DNA of 64,000 bases, taken from Antarctobacter sediminis. GTDB lineage: Bacteria > Pseudomonadota > Alphaproteobacteria > Rhodobacterales > Rhodobacteraceae. The translations under genes and the position numbers were made by a program. Below are positions 34,190 through 43,528 of this stretch, piece after piece. The stretch's first letter is position 1, and every line of letters starts with the position of its first letter. The notes under the pieces are model-generated. The model saw only the letters and a list, made by a program, of their open reading frames with translations, searched no databases and was not told the origin of the DNA. The DNA lies in the NCBI RefSeq assembly GCF_019218285.1, contig NZ_JAHUZG010000003.1:496001-560000 (forward strand), in the 5' to 3' direction.

Positions 34190-35152
34190 TCAGCCGGGCT
34201 TGTAGGCGCGGTTGGCCTCGGGGTCTTCGTCCGAGAAGGGCAGAGCGGAGAGGTCGTCCCACAGCGCCTCGGGCAGTTTCATCGCCGCCCAGTCCAGCGT
34301 TTGCTGCACGCGTTCCGGTTTCGACACGCCCACGATGGTCGAGGTGATGCGCGGGTCGCGCAGCGAGAATTGCAGCGCCGCCGGTCCGGTCGGCACGCCG
34401 TGGCGGGCGCAGACCTCCTCGATGGCGCGGACAGGGGCCAGCGCGGCGTCGTCGGCCTCTTGATAGGTGATGCGCGGCATCTGGGCGCTGCCCTTGGCCA
34501 GCACACCGCTGGCAAAGGGGGCCGCGTTCAACACGGCAATTTCATTGTCATAGGCATAGTCGAACATGCCATCGGCCGCCCGGTTCAGCAGGGTGAAGCG
34601 GTTGTGAGAAATCAGCGCGTCGAAAGGATAGGCGCGCAGGATCGGCTCCATGATGTCCAGCCGCCCCATGGCAAGACCGACCGCCTGCGCCAGCCCCTCT
34701 TCCTTGAGCTTGAACAATTCGTCCAGCGCGCCGCCTTCGCCGGTGATCTCTTGCAGATCGCGGGCATGTTCCGGGTCGTGCAGGTGAAGCAGGGGGATGG
34801 TGTCGAGGTTCAGCGCGGTCAGGCTTTCCTCAATGCTTTCGCGGACGCGGGTCGCGTCAAAGCGGCCCGTTTCCATGTCGCGGTCCAGTTTCGTGGACAG
34901 GACAAAGCCGTCGGGCAGGCCGCCGCGTGCCTTGATGACCTGCCCGATGCGCTCTTCGGATCGGCCAAAGCCGTAGTTGCGCGAGGTGTCGAGAAAATTC
35001 ACCGGCCCGTCGAAGATGGCATTGATCGTGGCAAAGGCCCGGTCATCGTCAACGGAATACCCGTAGGTGTCGGGCATGTCGCCAAGGGCCGAGGCCCCGA
35101 AACAAAGCTCTGTGACGTCAAGGTCGGTCTTGCCAAGGGCGTAGCGGGCCAT
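34190..35152 (-). CDS. Aldo/keto reductase, D-threo-aldose 1-dehydrogenase-like
   Basis: This 320-aa TIM-barrel NAD(P)-dependent oxidoreductase shows MARYALGKTDLDVTELCFGASALG, NFLDTSRNYGFGRSEERIG (catalytic Asp and Tyr), FVLSTKLDRD (catalytic Lys), LLHLHDPEHA (His) and STIVGVSKPERVQQTL (cofactor phosphate binding). The motif set is closest to L-fucose / D-threo-aldose dehydrogenases. The start follows AGGAGG. A 16-bp palindrome lies 73-88 nt upstream and may be its operator. Confidence 0.88.
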   Translation of the reverse strand: MARYALGKTDLDVTELCFGASALGDMPDTYGYSVDDDRAFATINAIFDGPVNFLDTSRNYGFGRSEERIGQVIKARGGLPDGFVLSTKLDRDMETGRFDATRVRESIEESLTALNLDTIPLLHLHDPEHARDLQEITGEGGALDELFKLKEEGLAQAVGLAMGRLDIMEPILRAYPFDALISHNRFTLLNRAADGMFDYAYDNEIAVLNAAPFASGVLAKGSAQMPRITYQEADDAALAPVRAIEEVCARHGVPTGPAALQFSLRDPRITSTIVGVSKPERVQQTLDWAAMKLPEALWDDLSALPFSDEDPEANRAYKPG

Positions 35153-35453
35153 GGGGCCTCCTGAATGTCCGGGGTTTGGGCAATTTGTGACCGGATCGGG
35201 CTGGGCTGGCAAGGGGCGCGCGGGTGTCCACGCGTGGACAGTTTGGGGGGACTGCGGAATCGATGGGTTACAGGGGCAAATTTACCCTTTGTTTGGATTT
35301 GCCCGGCGCAGGCAGACGCCGCGGCCCCCCGGTCTGGAAACCCTATCAGACAGAGGGGCATGCCAGATTTCTGCCGGGCAGAATGCGCGGCAAGACCGGC
35401 ATTCGCAGGATGTGCTGCGATCGCCGGTTTCCGGAGAAGGCGTCTACAGCCGC
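35153..35453. promoter_or_regulatory. Intergenic region with a 16-bp palindrome and a hairpin
   Basis: No gene is evident. TGTCCACGCGTGGACA (35225-35240) is a perfect 16-bp palindrome upstream of the aldo/keto reductase, a good operator candidate. GGGCAAAT (35274-35281) and ATTTGCCC (35297-35304) form an 8-bp stem with a 15-nt loop further up. Confidence 0.5.
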
Positions 35454-35735
35454 CTACTTGCCGACCCATCCGGTATAGCTTTCGCCTTCGTCGTTTTCCG
35501 CCGTACACGGTTGGCCGACGGTGCGCGGCGGACCGGACAGAAAGGCGCGAAAGGATTCGTTTACACATCGGTCCCCCAAGTCGGTGACATGCAGGCATTG
35601 GCCGACAATCTGGATAAAACCCGGGCCGCAGTAATCCGAGCATCCCGCTTCCAGGCAGGTCTGAGCGGATGACGGCACGGGGATCGCCATCCCCGAGGCC
35701 GCGAGCGCCGCCATTGATAGAAACTTTCTGAACAT
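35454..35735 (-). CDS. Small secreted cysteine-rich protein, unknown
   Basis: The 93-aa product has a signal peptide (MFRKFLSMAALAASGMAIPVPSSAQ) and six cysteines in the mature 68 residues (TCLEAGCSDYCGPG, QCLHV, RCVNES, PCTAEN), suggesting three disulfides in a compact periplasmic or extracellular protein. It ends in SYTGWVGK. A weak GGAATG site precedes the ATG. I do not recognise the family. It is followed in the same direction, after 300 nt, by the aldo/keto reductase. Confidence 0.6.
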   Translation of the reverse strand: MFRKFLSMAALAASGMAIPVPSSAQTCLEAGCSDYCGPGFIQIVGQCLHVTDLGDRCVNESFRAFLSGPPRTVGQPCTAENDEGESYTGWVGK

Positions 35736-35807
35736 GTCATTCCCTCTCTGCTGGATTGCTTCCCATTGTCCGGGCCCGAGTGCGCAGATCGCTCGAATGC
35801 CCGACGT

Positions 35808-36146
35808 TCAATACGCGGCGCAGACGGAGGCGCTGAGCGCGACAAGTGCTTCGTGCGGGACGGATTGCTTGTCAGGGTAACTCTGGTAGACGGCGCCCCA
35901 CATCCATGACGCGGACGCCCCGCATCTGACGGTCAGGTCGCCCCTGAAATCCCCTGTCTTGCCCTCGCCCTTGAGAGTGACGGAGCAGGTTCCATTGCCG
36001 TTGGAACGGACGTTTTCGACCCACCAGTTCTGACTGTAGACGCCTTCGAGGTCTTCTGTGTAGGAGCCTCCGCCCCAACAGTTTGCGATTGCGGCGGATG
36101 GCGCAAGCGCCCCGACCAGAAGAGCAACGATCAGTCTGCATGTCAT
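35808..36146 (-). CDS. Small secreted protein, unknown
   Basis: The 112-aa product starts MTCRLIVALLVGALAPSAAIANC, a signal peptide probably cleaved after AIA. The mature part has an aromatic/glycine-rich start (CWGGGSYTEDLEGVYSQNWWVENV), a beta-rich middle (CSVTLKGEGKTGDFRGDLTVRC) and a Cys near the end, four cysteines in all. I set the start at the signal peptide; the upstream open frame has no features. Same strand as the other small Cys-rich protein, 72 nt upstream of it, so they may be co-expressed. Confidence 0.55.
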   Translation of the reverse strand: MTCRLIVALLVGALAPSAAIANCWGGGSYTEDLEGVYSQNWWVENVRSNGNGTCSVTLKGEGKTGDFRGDLTVRCGASASWMWGAVYQSYPDKQSVPHEALVALSASVCAAY

Positions 36147-36474
36147 GACGCGGCGTCCAATTCTGTCTGTGGGCAAAGCCGAATTGCACCCGCCAGAAAG
36201 CGTGACTACCCCGACCTTGGCCGACATTCCCCAAGCGGAATGCCATCCATCAATGGGCGCTCACGTTTGCGCATTGTCAGAAAATATTGGGCACCAATCA
36301 TGAACTCCCATCTGGAGAAGCCTACGGGATAACCCGGGTAATAGCGACCCTGCTGTGGGCAGGCGTGGACGGGGCCACCGCCTTGGCCGCCGGGTTTTCC
36401 ACCAAGACAGCTGCGCCCGCGCAGCGGGCTGCAGGGGCGCAGGTGCATCGCGAGGCAAAACGCGTGGCCGGACG
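36147..36474. other. Intergenic stretch without a supported gene
   Basis: Short frames on both strands lack a ribosome-binding site or recognisable sequence. A hairpin CATTCC / GGAATG (36225-36242) and an AT-rich patch near 36283-36295 (AAAATATTGG) could belong to the promoter of the gene at 35808-36146. Nothing else is visible. Confidence 0.5.
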
Positions 36475-36945
36475 TCAGGCGGCGGGGTAGTGAGTAAACA
36501 CCTCAGTCGTGCCGTCGCGGCGGATGAGGTGGACGTCGTAGGCCTCGCGCTCGGACTCTGGGCCCATGCCGGGCGAGCCGTAGGGCATCCCCGGAACGGA
36601 CAGGCCGCGGGCGTCGGGGCGTTCGGCCAGCAGGCGACGGATGTCGGCGGCGGGGACATGGCCCTCGATCAGGTAGCCGTCGATCCGCGCGGTGTGGCAC
36701 GACGTCATTTCCGGCGGGATCCCGTTGTCCATCTTGAACCGGATCAACGCGGCGTTGTGCGTATCCTCGGTTGTGACGGCAAAGCCCTCGCGCCGGAGGA
36801 TCTTGACCCATGCGCTGCAACAGCCGCAGTTGCGATCCTTGAGCACGTGGATCCGGGGCGTCTCGGCGCGCAGCGCACCGGGAAGGGCGGTGGCCGCAAG
36901 GGCGCCCAGCAAGAGGCCCCGTCGGTGAATGGTCATGGTCGTCAT
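36475..36945 (-). CDS. DUF411-family periplasmic metal-binding protein
   Basis: The 156-aa protein has a twin-arginine-like signal (HRRGLLLGALAATALPGALRAE) and the DUF411 core: IHVLKDRNCGCCSAWVKILRREGF with CGCC, then GIPPEMTSCHTARIDGYLIEGHVPAADIRRLL and GLSVPGMPYGSPGM. DUF411 proteins often lie next to copper-resistance genes and are thought to bind metal through the cysteines and methionines. No copper genes are adjacent here. The ATG at 36945 is used; one nine bases later is possible. Confidence 0.85.
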   Translation of the reverse strand: MTTMTIHRRGLLLGALAATALPGALRAETPRIHVLKDRNCGCCSAWVKILRREGFAVTTEDTHNAALIRFKMDNGIPPEMTSCHTARIDGYLIEGHVPAADIRRLLAERPDARGLSVPGMPYGSPGMGPESEREAYDVHLIRRDGTTEVFTHYPAA

Positions 36946-37014
36946 ATGCAGTCCCTGTCTGGTTCCGCAAAAGCAGATAGGGGTTCCGGTGGGGGGAAGG
37001 TCAAGACCGGCGGC

Positions 37015-39441
37015 CTATCCTCGCGGCAATGTCATCTGCGGATCATAGGGGCTGGGGTCGATGACCTCTGCGGCGATGCGATCGCCCAGCAGGTCGAGGT
37101 CCAGCCGCGTGCCCGGCGCGGCCAGATCAGGATCGACAAAGCCGAGGGCCAGGTTCATCCCGGTCCGAAACCCGTAAGCGCCCGAAGTCACCGTGCCGAC
37201 CACCCGGTCGCCCTGCATCATCGAGGCGCCGGGCGCGGCTTGGCGGTCCGGGGCGTCGTGGCGCAGGGTGACAAGGTGTTTGCGCAGCCCGACGTCCTGC
37301 CGTTTCAGCAGTGCCTCCTTGCCGTGGAACGCTTTGTCGAAGGTTACGAAACGGTCCAATCCGGTCTCGAAAGGGGTGAATTCGGTCAGCAGGTCGGCCT
37401 TCCAGTGCAGGAAGCCCTTTTCCAACCGCATGGACTCGACGGCGAGGCTGCCGAACAGGCGTAGCCCGTGTTGCCTGCCCGCCTCGCGCAGGGCGGTGTA
37501 GGCGGCAAAAAGCGAGGCGTTGGGGACGTGGATTTCATAGGCCAATTCGCCGGAAAAGCTGACCGACAGCACGGTGGCCGGGGCGTAGCCGACGAAACAC
37601 TCGCGGGCCGACAACCACGGAAAGCCGGTGGCAGACCAGTCGCCGCGCGCAACCTCGGACAGGACGGCGCGCGCCTTGGGGCCGGCAAGAACGAGGATGG
37701 TCTGATCGTTGGTCAGGCTGCGGATGCGCACGTCTTCGCCGGGGCGCAGATGTTGGCTCAGCCAGTCGCGGTCATGGTATTCCGAAGCCGCCGCCGACCC
37801 GTACCAAAGCCTGTCCGGCCCCCGGTCCGAGGCGGGCAGGTTGGCGAAGGTCGCCTCGGCCTTGATCATGCCGTGGTCGTTCAGCAGATAGCCAAGGCCC
37901 ACGCGGCCGTCCTTTTTCGTCACCCGGCCACAACACAGCCGATCCAGAAAGGCATGACGGTCGGCGCCGGTGAGTTCGAGGCGGTTGAACCCGTTGACCT
38001 CGCAGAGGCCGACGGCGGTCTGCACGGCGGCCACTTCTGCCCGAACGGCGTCATGCGCCTCGTCAAAGCGGAAGCTGGGCGTGACATGTACGCCGGGGGC
38101 AAAGACCTCGGCCCGTTCCCAACCGTTTACCGGCGCGAAATGCGCGCCTTCGGCCTGAAGCACCGGGGTCAGGGGCGTGGTCTTGGCCATGCGGCCCGCC
38201 GGACGATGTTCATTGGGGAAATGAAAGCGGAATTCATTCTGGTAGTCCTGGATCGCCATGCGGGCGGTCAGTTCCGTGTTGGCATGGCCGGTAAAGCGGC
38301 GCGGGTCGATACACCAGCTGTCATAGCAGGCCTCGCCATGCACGATCTGCTGTGCCAGCATCCAGCCGTGGCCGCCGCCTTCGCCAAGGCCCGCGCGCAA
38401 GCCGATGATGCAATAGGCGTTGCGCTTGCCGGGGATCGGGCCGACCAGCGGCGCGCCGTCGATGGTATAGGTGATCGGGCCGTTGACGACGGTGGTGATG
38501 CCCACCTCGGTCAGGGCGGGCATCCGGGCAAAGGCGCCTTCAAGCACATCCATCACCCGTTCCAGATCATCGGGGCAGAGCGCGTTGACGAAATTCGGAT
38601 CGATCCCGTCCATGCCCCATGTCTTGCAGTCCTGTTCGTAAAAGCCGACCAGCAGGCCGTTTTTCTCTTGCCGCGAGTAATAGTCCGAAATCGGGCAGCG
38701 GATCAGCGGCATCCGGTGGCCTGCCTCCCGGATAGCGGGGATCTCCTCGGTCACGAAATACTGGTGTTCCATCGACATCACCGGGTGATGCACGCCCATC
38801 ATGGCGCCGACCTCGTTCACGCGATAACCGCAGGCGTTGATGACAACCTCGGCGTGGATCTCGCCCTTGGGGGTGGTCACAATCCACGTGTCATCGGACA
38901 GTTGCCGCAGAGCGGTGACGGGCGTGTTGCGGTGTACCTCTGCCCCGGCCTTGCGGGCGCGTCGGGCCAGCGCCTGACACAGCTGGGCCGGGTCGATGTC
39001 GCCGTCCAGCGGATCCCAGAGCCCGCCGATCAGGTTGTCGGTCGAGATGAGCGGATGGCGGCGGGCGCATTCCTCAGCGTCGATCACCTCGAACGCCACC
39101 CCCATGCCGCGTGCCATCGACGCGAAATGCCGGTATCCGTCCATCTGCGCCGCGGTGTTGGCAAGGCGGATGCCACCGTCGGCGTGGTGGTAGGTGATGG
39201 GGTAATCCGGGTCCTCGGCAAGCTCTTTGTACAGCGCGATGGAATGGCTTTTCAGGCCGACCATGGTCTGGTTCATGCCAAAGTTCGTCACCTGCGCCGC
39301 CGAATGCCAGGTGGTGCCCGAGGTCAGTTCGTCCCGTTCCAGCAGCATCACATCGGTCCATCCCTCCTGCGTCAGGTGGTACAGCGTCGAGCAACCGGCA
39401 ATGCCTCCGCCGATGACGACGGCGCGGGTGGTGGTCTTCAT
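37015..39441 (-). CDS. FAD-dependent oxidoreductase with GcvT domain, dimethylglycine/sarcosine dehydrogenase type
   Basis: The 808-aa protein joins a DAO-type FAD domain (residues 1 to about 370; dinucleotide loop RAVVIGGGIAGCSTLYHL, SGTTWHSAAQVTNFG) to a GcvT-like aminomethyltransferase region (from about 440; FDEAHDAVRAEVAAVQTAVGLCEVNGFNRLELTGADR, then GELAYEIHVPNASLFAAYTALREAGRQHGLRLFG and a GCV_T C-terminal barrel). This layout oxidises N-methyl groups and passes the C1 unit to tetrahydrofolate. It is divergent from an MttB-like methyltransferase, fitting methylated-amine breakdown. The ATG at 39441 begins the FAD domain. The exact substrate is unknown. Confidence 0.88.
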   Translation of the reverse strand: MKTTTRAVVIGGGIAGCSTLYHLTQEGWTDVMLLERDELTSGTTWHSAAQVTNFGMNQTMVGLKSHSIALYKELAEDPDYPITYHHADGGIRLANTAAQMDGYRHFASMARGMGVAFEVIDAEECARRHPLISTDNLIGGLWDPLDGDIDPAQLCQALARRARKAGAEVHRNTPVTALRQLSDDTWIVTTPKGEIHAEVVINACGYRVNEVGAMMGVHHPVMSMEHQYFVTEEIPAIREAGHRMPLIRCPISDYYSRQEKNGLLVGFYEQDCKTWGMDGIDPNFVNALCPDDLERVMDVLEGAFARMPALTEVGITTVVNGPITYTIDGAPLVGPIPGKRNAYCIIGLRAGLGEGGGHGWMLAQQIVHGEACYDSWCIDPRRFTGHANTELTARMAIQDYQNEFRFHFPNEHRPAGRMAKTTPLTPVLQAEGAHFAPVNGWERAEVFAPGVHVTPSFRFDEAHDAVRAEVAAVQTAVGLCEVNGFNRLELTGADRHAFLDRLCCGRVTKKDGRVGLGYLLNDHGMIKAEATFANLPASDRGPDRLWYGSAAASEYHDRDWLSQHLRPGEDVRIRSLTNDQTILVLAGPKARAVLSEVARGDWSATGFPWLSARECFVGYAPATVLSVSFSGELAYEIHVPNASLFAAYTALREAGRQHGLRLFGSLAVESMRLEKGFLHWKADLLTEFTPFETGLDRFVTFDKAFHGKEALLKRQDVGLRKHLVTLRHDAPDRQAAPGASMMQGDRVVGTVTSGAYGFRTGMNLALGFVDPDLAAPGTRLDLDLLGDRIAAEVIDPSPYDPQMTLPRG

Positions 39442-39517
39442 GTCTGGTCTCCGTTCTGGCAGCCGTATCGGGGCGGAAAGCCGGGCATCGGGCAAGGGTG
39501 GCGATCTGTGTTAAGCG

Positions 39518-39540
39518 TCTCGAAATGTGAGTTTTCGAAA
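39518..39540. promoter_or_regulatory. Inverted repeat between the divergent GcvT-type and MttB genes
   Basis: TCGAAA (39520-39525) and TTTCGA (39533-39538) form an inverted repeat with a 7-nt spacer in the 157-nt intergenic region, a candidate operator for both genes. Confidence 0.35.
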
Positions 39541-39598
39541 GCCTGTAGCTGCACGAGGTGGCTTGCCAGATAGCGGGGCCGCGACCGTAGTGGCGGGC

Positions 39599-41134
39599 AT
39601 GGAACGCGATGATATGCAGAAATCCCGCCGGGCGGGTCGAGGCGGTGGCCGTCAGGCGCGCCATGCCGCCCGGGCGGCGGGGCCGGTCAACCCTGCGCCA
39701 CCGGGCCAGCGGGGTGGGCAATATGCGCCGCTCAGCGCCCCGGATATCGAGGCGATCTACGGTGCGGCCAAGCGGTTGCTCCGGGATCTGGGGATGGGCG
39801 AGGTGCCGCCTCGCCTGCAAGCCGACCTTGTGGCGGCAGGTGCCGAGGCGCGCGCGGGGCGCGTCCATTTTCCTGCCAGTCTGGTCGACGACGCCGTGGA
39901 CAAGGCCGCCAGACAGTTTGTCCTGCACGGGCGCGATCCATCGCGGTCAATCGAAGTGGGCGGCGACCGCGTGCATTTCGGAACCGGCGGCGCGGCGGTG
40001 CAGGTGCTGGATCTGGACAACGGCAACTATCGCGCGGCCACGCTGAGGGATCTCAAGGATTTCACGCGGTTGCAGGACGGGTTGGAGAATATCAGCTGGT
40101 TCACCCGCTGCTGCATCGCCACGGATCTAGAGGATGTGCGCGACCTTGACCTGAACACCGCCTTTGCCCTGCTGTCCCACACCACGAAACCGGTGGCCAC
40201 GGCCTTTACCCTGGCCGAGACAGTGGCGCCGGTGGTGGCGATGATGGACATGGCGCTGGGGCAAGAGGGTGCCTTTGCGGCGCGGCCCTTCGTCAAGGCG
40301 CATATCAGCCCGGTGATCTCTCCGATGCGCTATGGCGAGGACGCGGTCGAGGTGGTCTATGCCTGCATCGACCACAATATCCCGCTGTCCTGCATCACCG
40401 CCGCGCAGGCCGGGGCGACGGCCCCCGCCACGCTGGCCGGGTTCCTTGCGCAATCGCTGGCGGAAACGCTGGCCAGCCTTGTCATGGTCCACGCGATCCG
40501 GCCGGGGCATCCGATGGTGTTTTCCAACTGGCCCTTTGTCATCGACCTGCGCACCGGGGCGTTTTCCGGCGGCGGCGGCGAGGTGGCGTTGATGAACGCG
40601 GCCTCGGCGCAGGTGTCGAATTGGCTGGGCCTGCCTTCGGGGGTGGCGTCGTCGATGACCGATGCCAAGGCGGTGGATGCGCAATACGGCGCGGAAAAGG
40701 CGATGACGGCATTGGCGGCGGCGCTGGCCGGGGGCAACCTGATCTATGAAAGCGCCGGGATGACGGCATCGCTGTTGGGGGCGAGTTTCGAGGGCTTTAT
40801 CCTCGACAACGACATGTTGGGGGCCGTCTATCGCATGTTGCGCGGGGTCGAGGTCAGCGATGAGACGCTGGGGGTCGATGCGATCTGCGAGGCGGTGCTG
40901 GGCGAGGGGCATTTCCTCGGCTCGGCCCAGACCATGGCGGCGATGGAGCGGGACTATCTGTATCCGCGGCTGGCGGATCGGACAGACCCGCGCAGTTGGC
41001 AATTGGCGGGCGCGCAGGATGCCTGGACCCGGGCACGGGACGAGGCGCGCAGGATCCTGTCGTCGCCCGGGCCAAGCTACCTCAGCTCGGCCCAGGATGC
41101 GGCGATCCGCGCCGCCTTTCCGCAGTTGCGCTGA
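39599..41134 (+). CDS. MttB-family (trimethylamine methyltransferase-like) protein without pyrrolysine
   Basis: The protein (511 aa from ATG 39599, or 506 from 39614) has the MttB TIM-barrel sequence: LSAPDIEAIYGAAKRLLRDLGM, VHFGTGGAAVQVLDLDNGNYRAATLRDLKDFTRL, SCITAAQAGATAPATLAGFLAQSLAE, GGEVALMNAASAQVSNWLGLPSGV. No in-frame TAG codon interrupts it, so it is one of the many non-pyrrolysine homologues, some of which demethylate quaternary amines such as glycine betaine onto a corrinoid protein. No corrinoid-protein gene is next to it. An Arg/Gly-rich N-terminus (RRAGRGGGRQ) is usual for this group. Start choice is uncertain. Confidence 0.85.
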   Translation: MERDDMQKSRRAGRGGGRQARHAARAAGPVNPAPPGQRGGQYAPLSAPDIEAIYGAAKRLLRDLGMGEVPPRLQADLVAAGAEARAGRVHFPASLVDDAVDKAARQFVLHGRDPSRSIEVGGDRVHFGTGGAAVQVLDLDNGNYRAATLRDLKDFTRLQDGLENISWFTRCCIATDLEDVRDLDLNTAFALLSHTTKPVATAFTLAETVAPVVAMMDMALGQEGAFAARPFVKAHISPVISPMRYGEDAVEVVYACIDHNIPLSCITAAQAGATAPATLAGFLAQSLAETLASLVMVHAIRPGHPMVFSNWPFVIDLRTGAFSGGGGEVALMNAASAQVSNWLGLPSGVASSMTDAKAVDAQYGAEKAMTALAAALAGGNLIYESAGMTASLLGASFEGFILDNDMLGAVYRMLRGVEVSDETLGVDAICEAVLGEGHFLGSAQTMAAMERDYLYPRLADRTDPRSWQLAGAQDAWTRARDEARRILSSPGPSYLSSAQDAAIRAAFPQLR

Positions 41135-41141
41135 CCTAAAG

Positions 41142-42590
41142 TCAGGCGGCGGCCTGATTTCGGGTTGCCACCTGTGCCGGATTTGCCGCGCTGCCATGCA
41201 GGCGCAGGCCGGCCAAGGCGCGTTCCACCTCGGATGCGTTCTGGCGCATGATGGCCGCGGCGGCGGTGGTCTGTTCCACCATGGCGGCGTTTTGTTGGGT
41301 GACCGAGTCCATCTGGCTGACGGCCGAGTTGACTTCGGACAGGGCGGTGGATTGCTCGCTTGATGCGGCGGCGATGGCGGCAGACAGGCTCGACACCTTG
41401 TCGAAACTGTCCACGATGGCTTGCAGGTTGCGCGCGGCATTGTCGATCAGGTCTACGCCGCTGGTCACCTCTTTCGAGCTGTTCGAGACCAGTTCGGTGA
41501 TCTGCCGCGCTGCGTCCGACGCATTGCCGGCCAGCACGCGAACCTCTTCGGCCACGACGGCAAAGCCGCGTCCGGCGCTGCCGGCCCGCGCGGCCTCGAC
41601 CCCGGCATTCAGGGCCAGAAGATTGGTCTGAAAGGCGATGTCGTCGATCAGCCCGATGATGCGGGTAATCTGATCCGAAGACGTTTGAATCCGGTTCATG
41701 GCACCGGATGCCTCTTCGACGGTTCGGGCGCCCTCCATGGCGGTCTGCGCGGCGCTGGCAGCGACGCGGTCAGCTTCTTGTGTGTTCTCGGCAGAACTGG
41801 CGACATTTTCGGTCAGCTCATGCACGGCGGCGGCGGTTTCCTCCAATGAGGCGGCCTGATTGGCGGTGCGCTGGGACAGATCGTCGGCGGCGGCGGAAAC
41901 CTCTTCGATGATCTTCACAAGGTTGGCCATGGTGCCGGTGACTTTGGTCATCGTGTCCCGCAGGCTGTCGGTGGCACCATTCAGCTTGCGCCGCACATCA
42001 TCGAACCGTTCGGGGTAGTCGCTGTTGTCCGGTCCGGGGATGACATGGGTCAGATCGCCCTCGGCCAGTTTGTCGATCGCGGTATTTAGATGGGCGAAAG
42101 CGGCGGATTGCTCTTCGGCCTGAATGCGAAAGCAGGTTTCGACCACTCTTTCGATGTCCAGCGCAAAGGCGCGGGTCAGTACGCCGACCATGGTGGCCAG
42201 TTGCGCGCGTTTTCGCCTTGGCACCCGTTTGAACAGGGCCGTCACCAGATCCGATGTCGCCAGCGAATAGGCGGACATGTAAGTGTCCAGTGGCAGGTTG
42301 ATGCGGGCATGTGTGCGCCCGATCCGATCCACCGAGGCAAGGTAATCGGCATCAAAAGTGGCGGACAGCAAACGTGTCCAATGCTTTTTTTGCGCGTTGC
42401 GCGCGTAATCCATGCGTTCCGGCCCGTCGAAGAAGGCCGCAGCCTCTGGATCGGCTTGGGCGCGGGTGTAGAAGGCGGCCAAAACGGCATCAAGTTCGGG
42501 CTGTAATAACGTCCCGACCTCTCGCAGTAACTCTGCGTTCTTGCCGTCCAATTGGAAGTGCGAAAGTTTCTTGGTCAGATCGTTTGTCAT
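41142..42590 (-). CDS. Globin-coupled chemoreceptor (HemAT-like)
   Basis: This 482-aa soluble methyl-accepting protein has no transmembrane segment. Residues 1 to about 160 are a globin-coupled sensor domain, with the proximal heme ligand H94 in [20 protein letters not shown], so it should sense O2 or another gas through heme. A HAMP-like stretch follows ([29 protein letters not shown]), then the signalling domain with the conserved hairpin tip [26 protein letters not shown] ... [13 protein letters not shown]. No C-terminal receptor pentapeptide is seen. I set the start at MTNDLTKK (42590), matching the globin domain. Confidence 0.9.
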   Translation of the reverse strand: MTNDLTKKLSHFQLDGKNAELLREVGTLLQPELDAVLAAFYTRAQADPEAAAFFDGPERMDYARNAQKKHWTRLLSATFDADYLASVDRIGRTHARINLPLDTYMSAYSLATSDLVTALFKRVPRRKRAQLATMVGVLTRAFALDIERVVETCFRIQAEEQSAAFAHLNTAIDKLAEGDLTHVIPGPDNSDYPERFDDVRRKLNGATDSLRDTMTKVTGTMANLVKIIEEVSAAADDLSQRTANQAASLEETAAAVHELTENVASSAENTQEADRVAASAAQTAMEGARTVEEASGAMNRIQTSSDQITRIIGLIDDIAFQTNLLALNAGVEAARAGSAGRGFAVVAEEVRVLAGNASDAARQITELVSNSSKEVTSGVDLIDNAARNLQAIVDSFDKVSSLSAAIAAASSEQSTALSEVNSAVSQMDSVTQQNAAMVEQTTAAAAIMRQNASEVERALAGLRLHGSAANPAQVATRNQAAA

Positions 42591-42775
42591 CGGCTGTTCC
42601 GTTGCTGATCCCGTGGTGATCCCGGTCGCGTGGCAGCCATATAAGGGCAGAGAGGTTAACAAGCCCGTCGCGTCAGGCCGGACAGGCGGCATTTCTTGTC
42701 TGGCGTTTGCTTAAAGTTGTCCCTGCGTAAGGTTCGAGATTGTGTTGATAGGTCAACGGTTTGCCGATTTTCTGG

Positions 42776-43474
42776 TCAGACTGATACCTTTTTCAGCAGC
42801 ACCTCGCGCGGGGTGTCCGCCTTGGGCGCGTCATGGATCACGCGGCCCCGTTCCAGCGCCACGAAATGGTCGCCAAGATCATAGGCGAAGTCGAAGAATT
42901 GCTCGACGAGGATGATCGCCATGTCGCCCTTTTCCCGGAGATAGCGGATCACCTCACCGATCTGTTTGATGATGTTGGGCTGAATCCCCTCGGTCGGTTC
43001 GTCCAGCAGCAAGAGCTTCGGCTGGGCAATGAGCGCGCGTGCAATGGCCAGCTGCTGTTGCTGTCCGCCAGAAAGATCGCCGCCGCGCCGGGCAAGGAAC
43101 TGCTTGAGGATCGGGAACAGTTCAAAGGTTTCCTCGGGGATGCCCCAGTCGGATCTGGGCAGGCAGGCATAGCCGGTTTCGAGGTTTTCGCGCACGGTCA
43201 TCAGGGGGAAGATGTCGCGGCCCTGCGGCACGTATCCGACCCCCGCGCGGGCCAGCGTATGGGCCGAGGTGCCCTTGGCGACAGGTTTGCCGTCCAGCGC
43301 CATCTCGCCGCCCGAGCGCGGGTGCGTGCCCGAGATCGCCTTGAGCAACGAGGTCTTGCCGACCCCGTTGGTGCCCATCAGGCAGGTGACCGCGCCGGGT
43401 TTGGCCGTCATCGAGATGTCATGCAGGATCTGGCTGTGGCCGTAGTGGAGGGTCAGGTCGGAAAGGCTCAGCAT
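42776..43474 (-). CDS. urtE: Urea ABC transporter, ATP-binding subunit
   Basis: This 232-aa LivF-type ATPase has MLSLSDLTLHYGHSQILHDI, Walker A MGTNGVGKTSLLK, the LSGGQQQQLAIARAL signature and Walker B LLLDEPTEGIQPNIIKQIG, the last typical of UrtE. It ends the urtABCDE operon and pairs with UrtD to drive high-affinity urea import. The start is at 43474; the frame continues upstream through a repeat element. The 88-nt gap to urtD holds copy C of that repeat. Confidence 0.94.
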   Translation of the reverse strand: MLSLSDLTLHYGHSQILHDISMTAKPGAVTCLMGTNGVGKTSLLKAISGTHPRSGGEMALDGKPVAKGTSAHTLARAGVGYVPQGRDIFPLMTVRENLETGYACLPRSDWGIPEETFELFPILKQFLARRGGDLSGGQQQQLAIARALIAQPKLLLLDEPTEGIQPNIIKQIGEVIRYLREKGDMAIILVEQFFDFAYDLGDHFVALERGRVIHDAPKADTPREVLLKKVSV

Positions 43475-43528
43475 GGCGTTGGTGTTCCTGTCATCCGGGC
43501 CCTGCGCGGGTTTGCGCGGACGGAAGTG

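Noticed and set aside
36206-36490. Short frames of 67-80 codons on both strands between the small secreted protein and the DUF411 gene
   Set aside because: No ribosome site, no family and overlapping alternatives on both strands.
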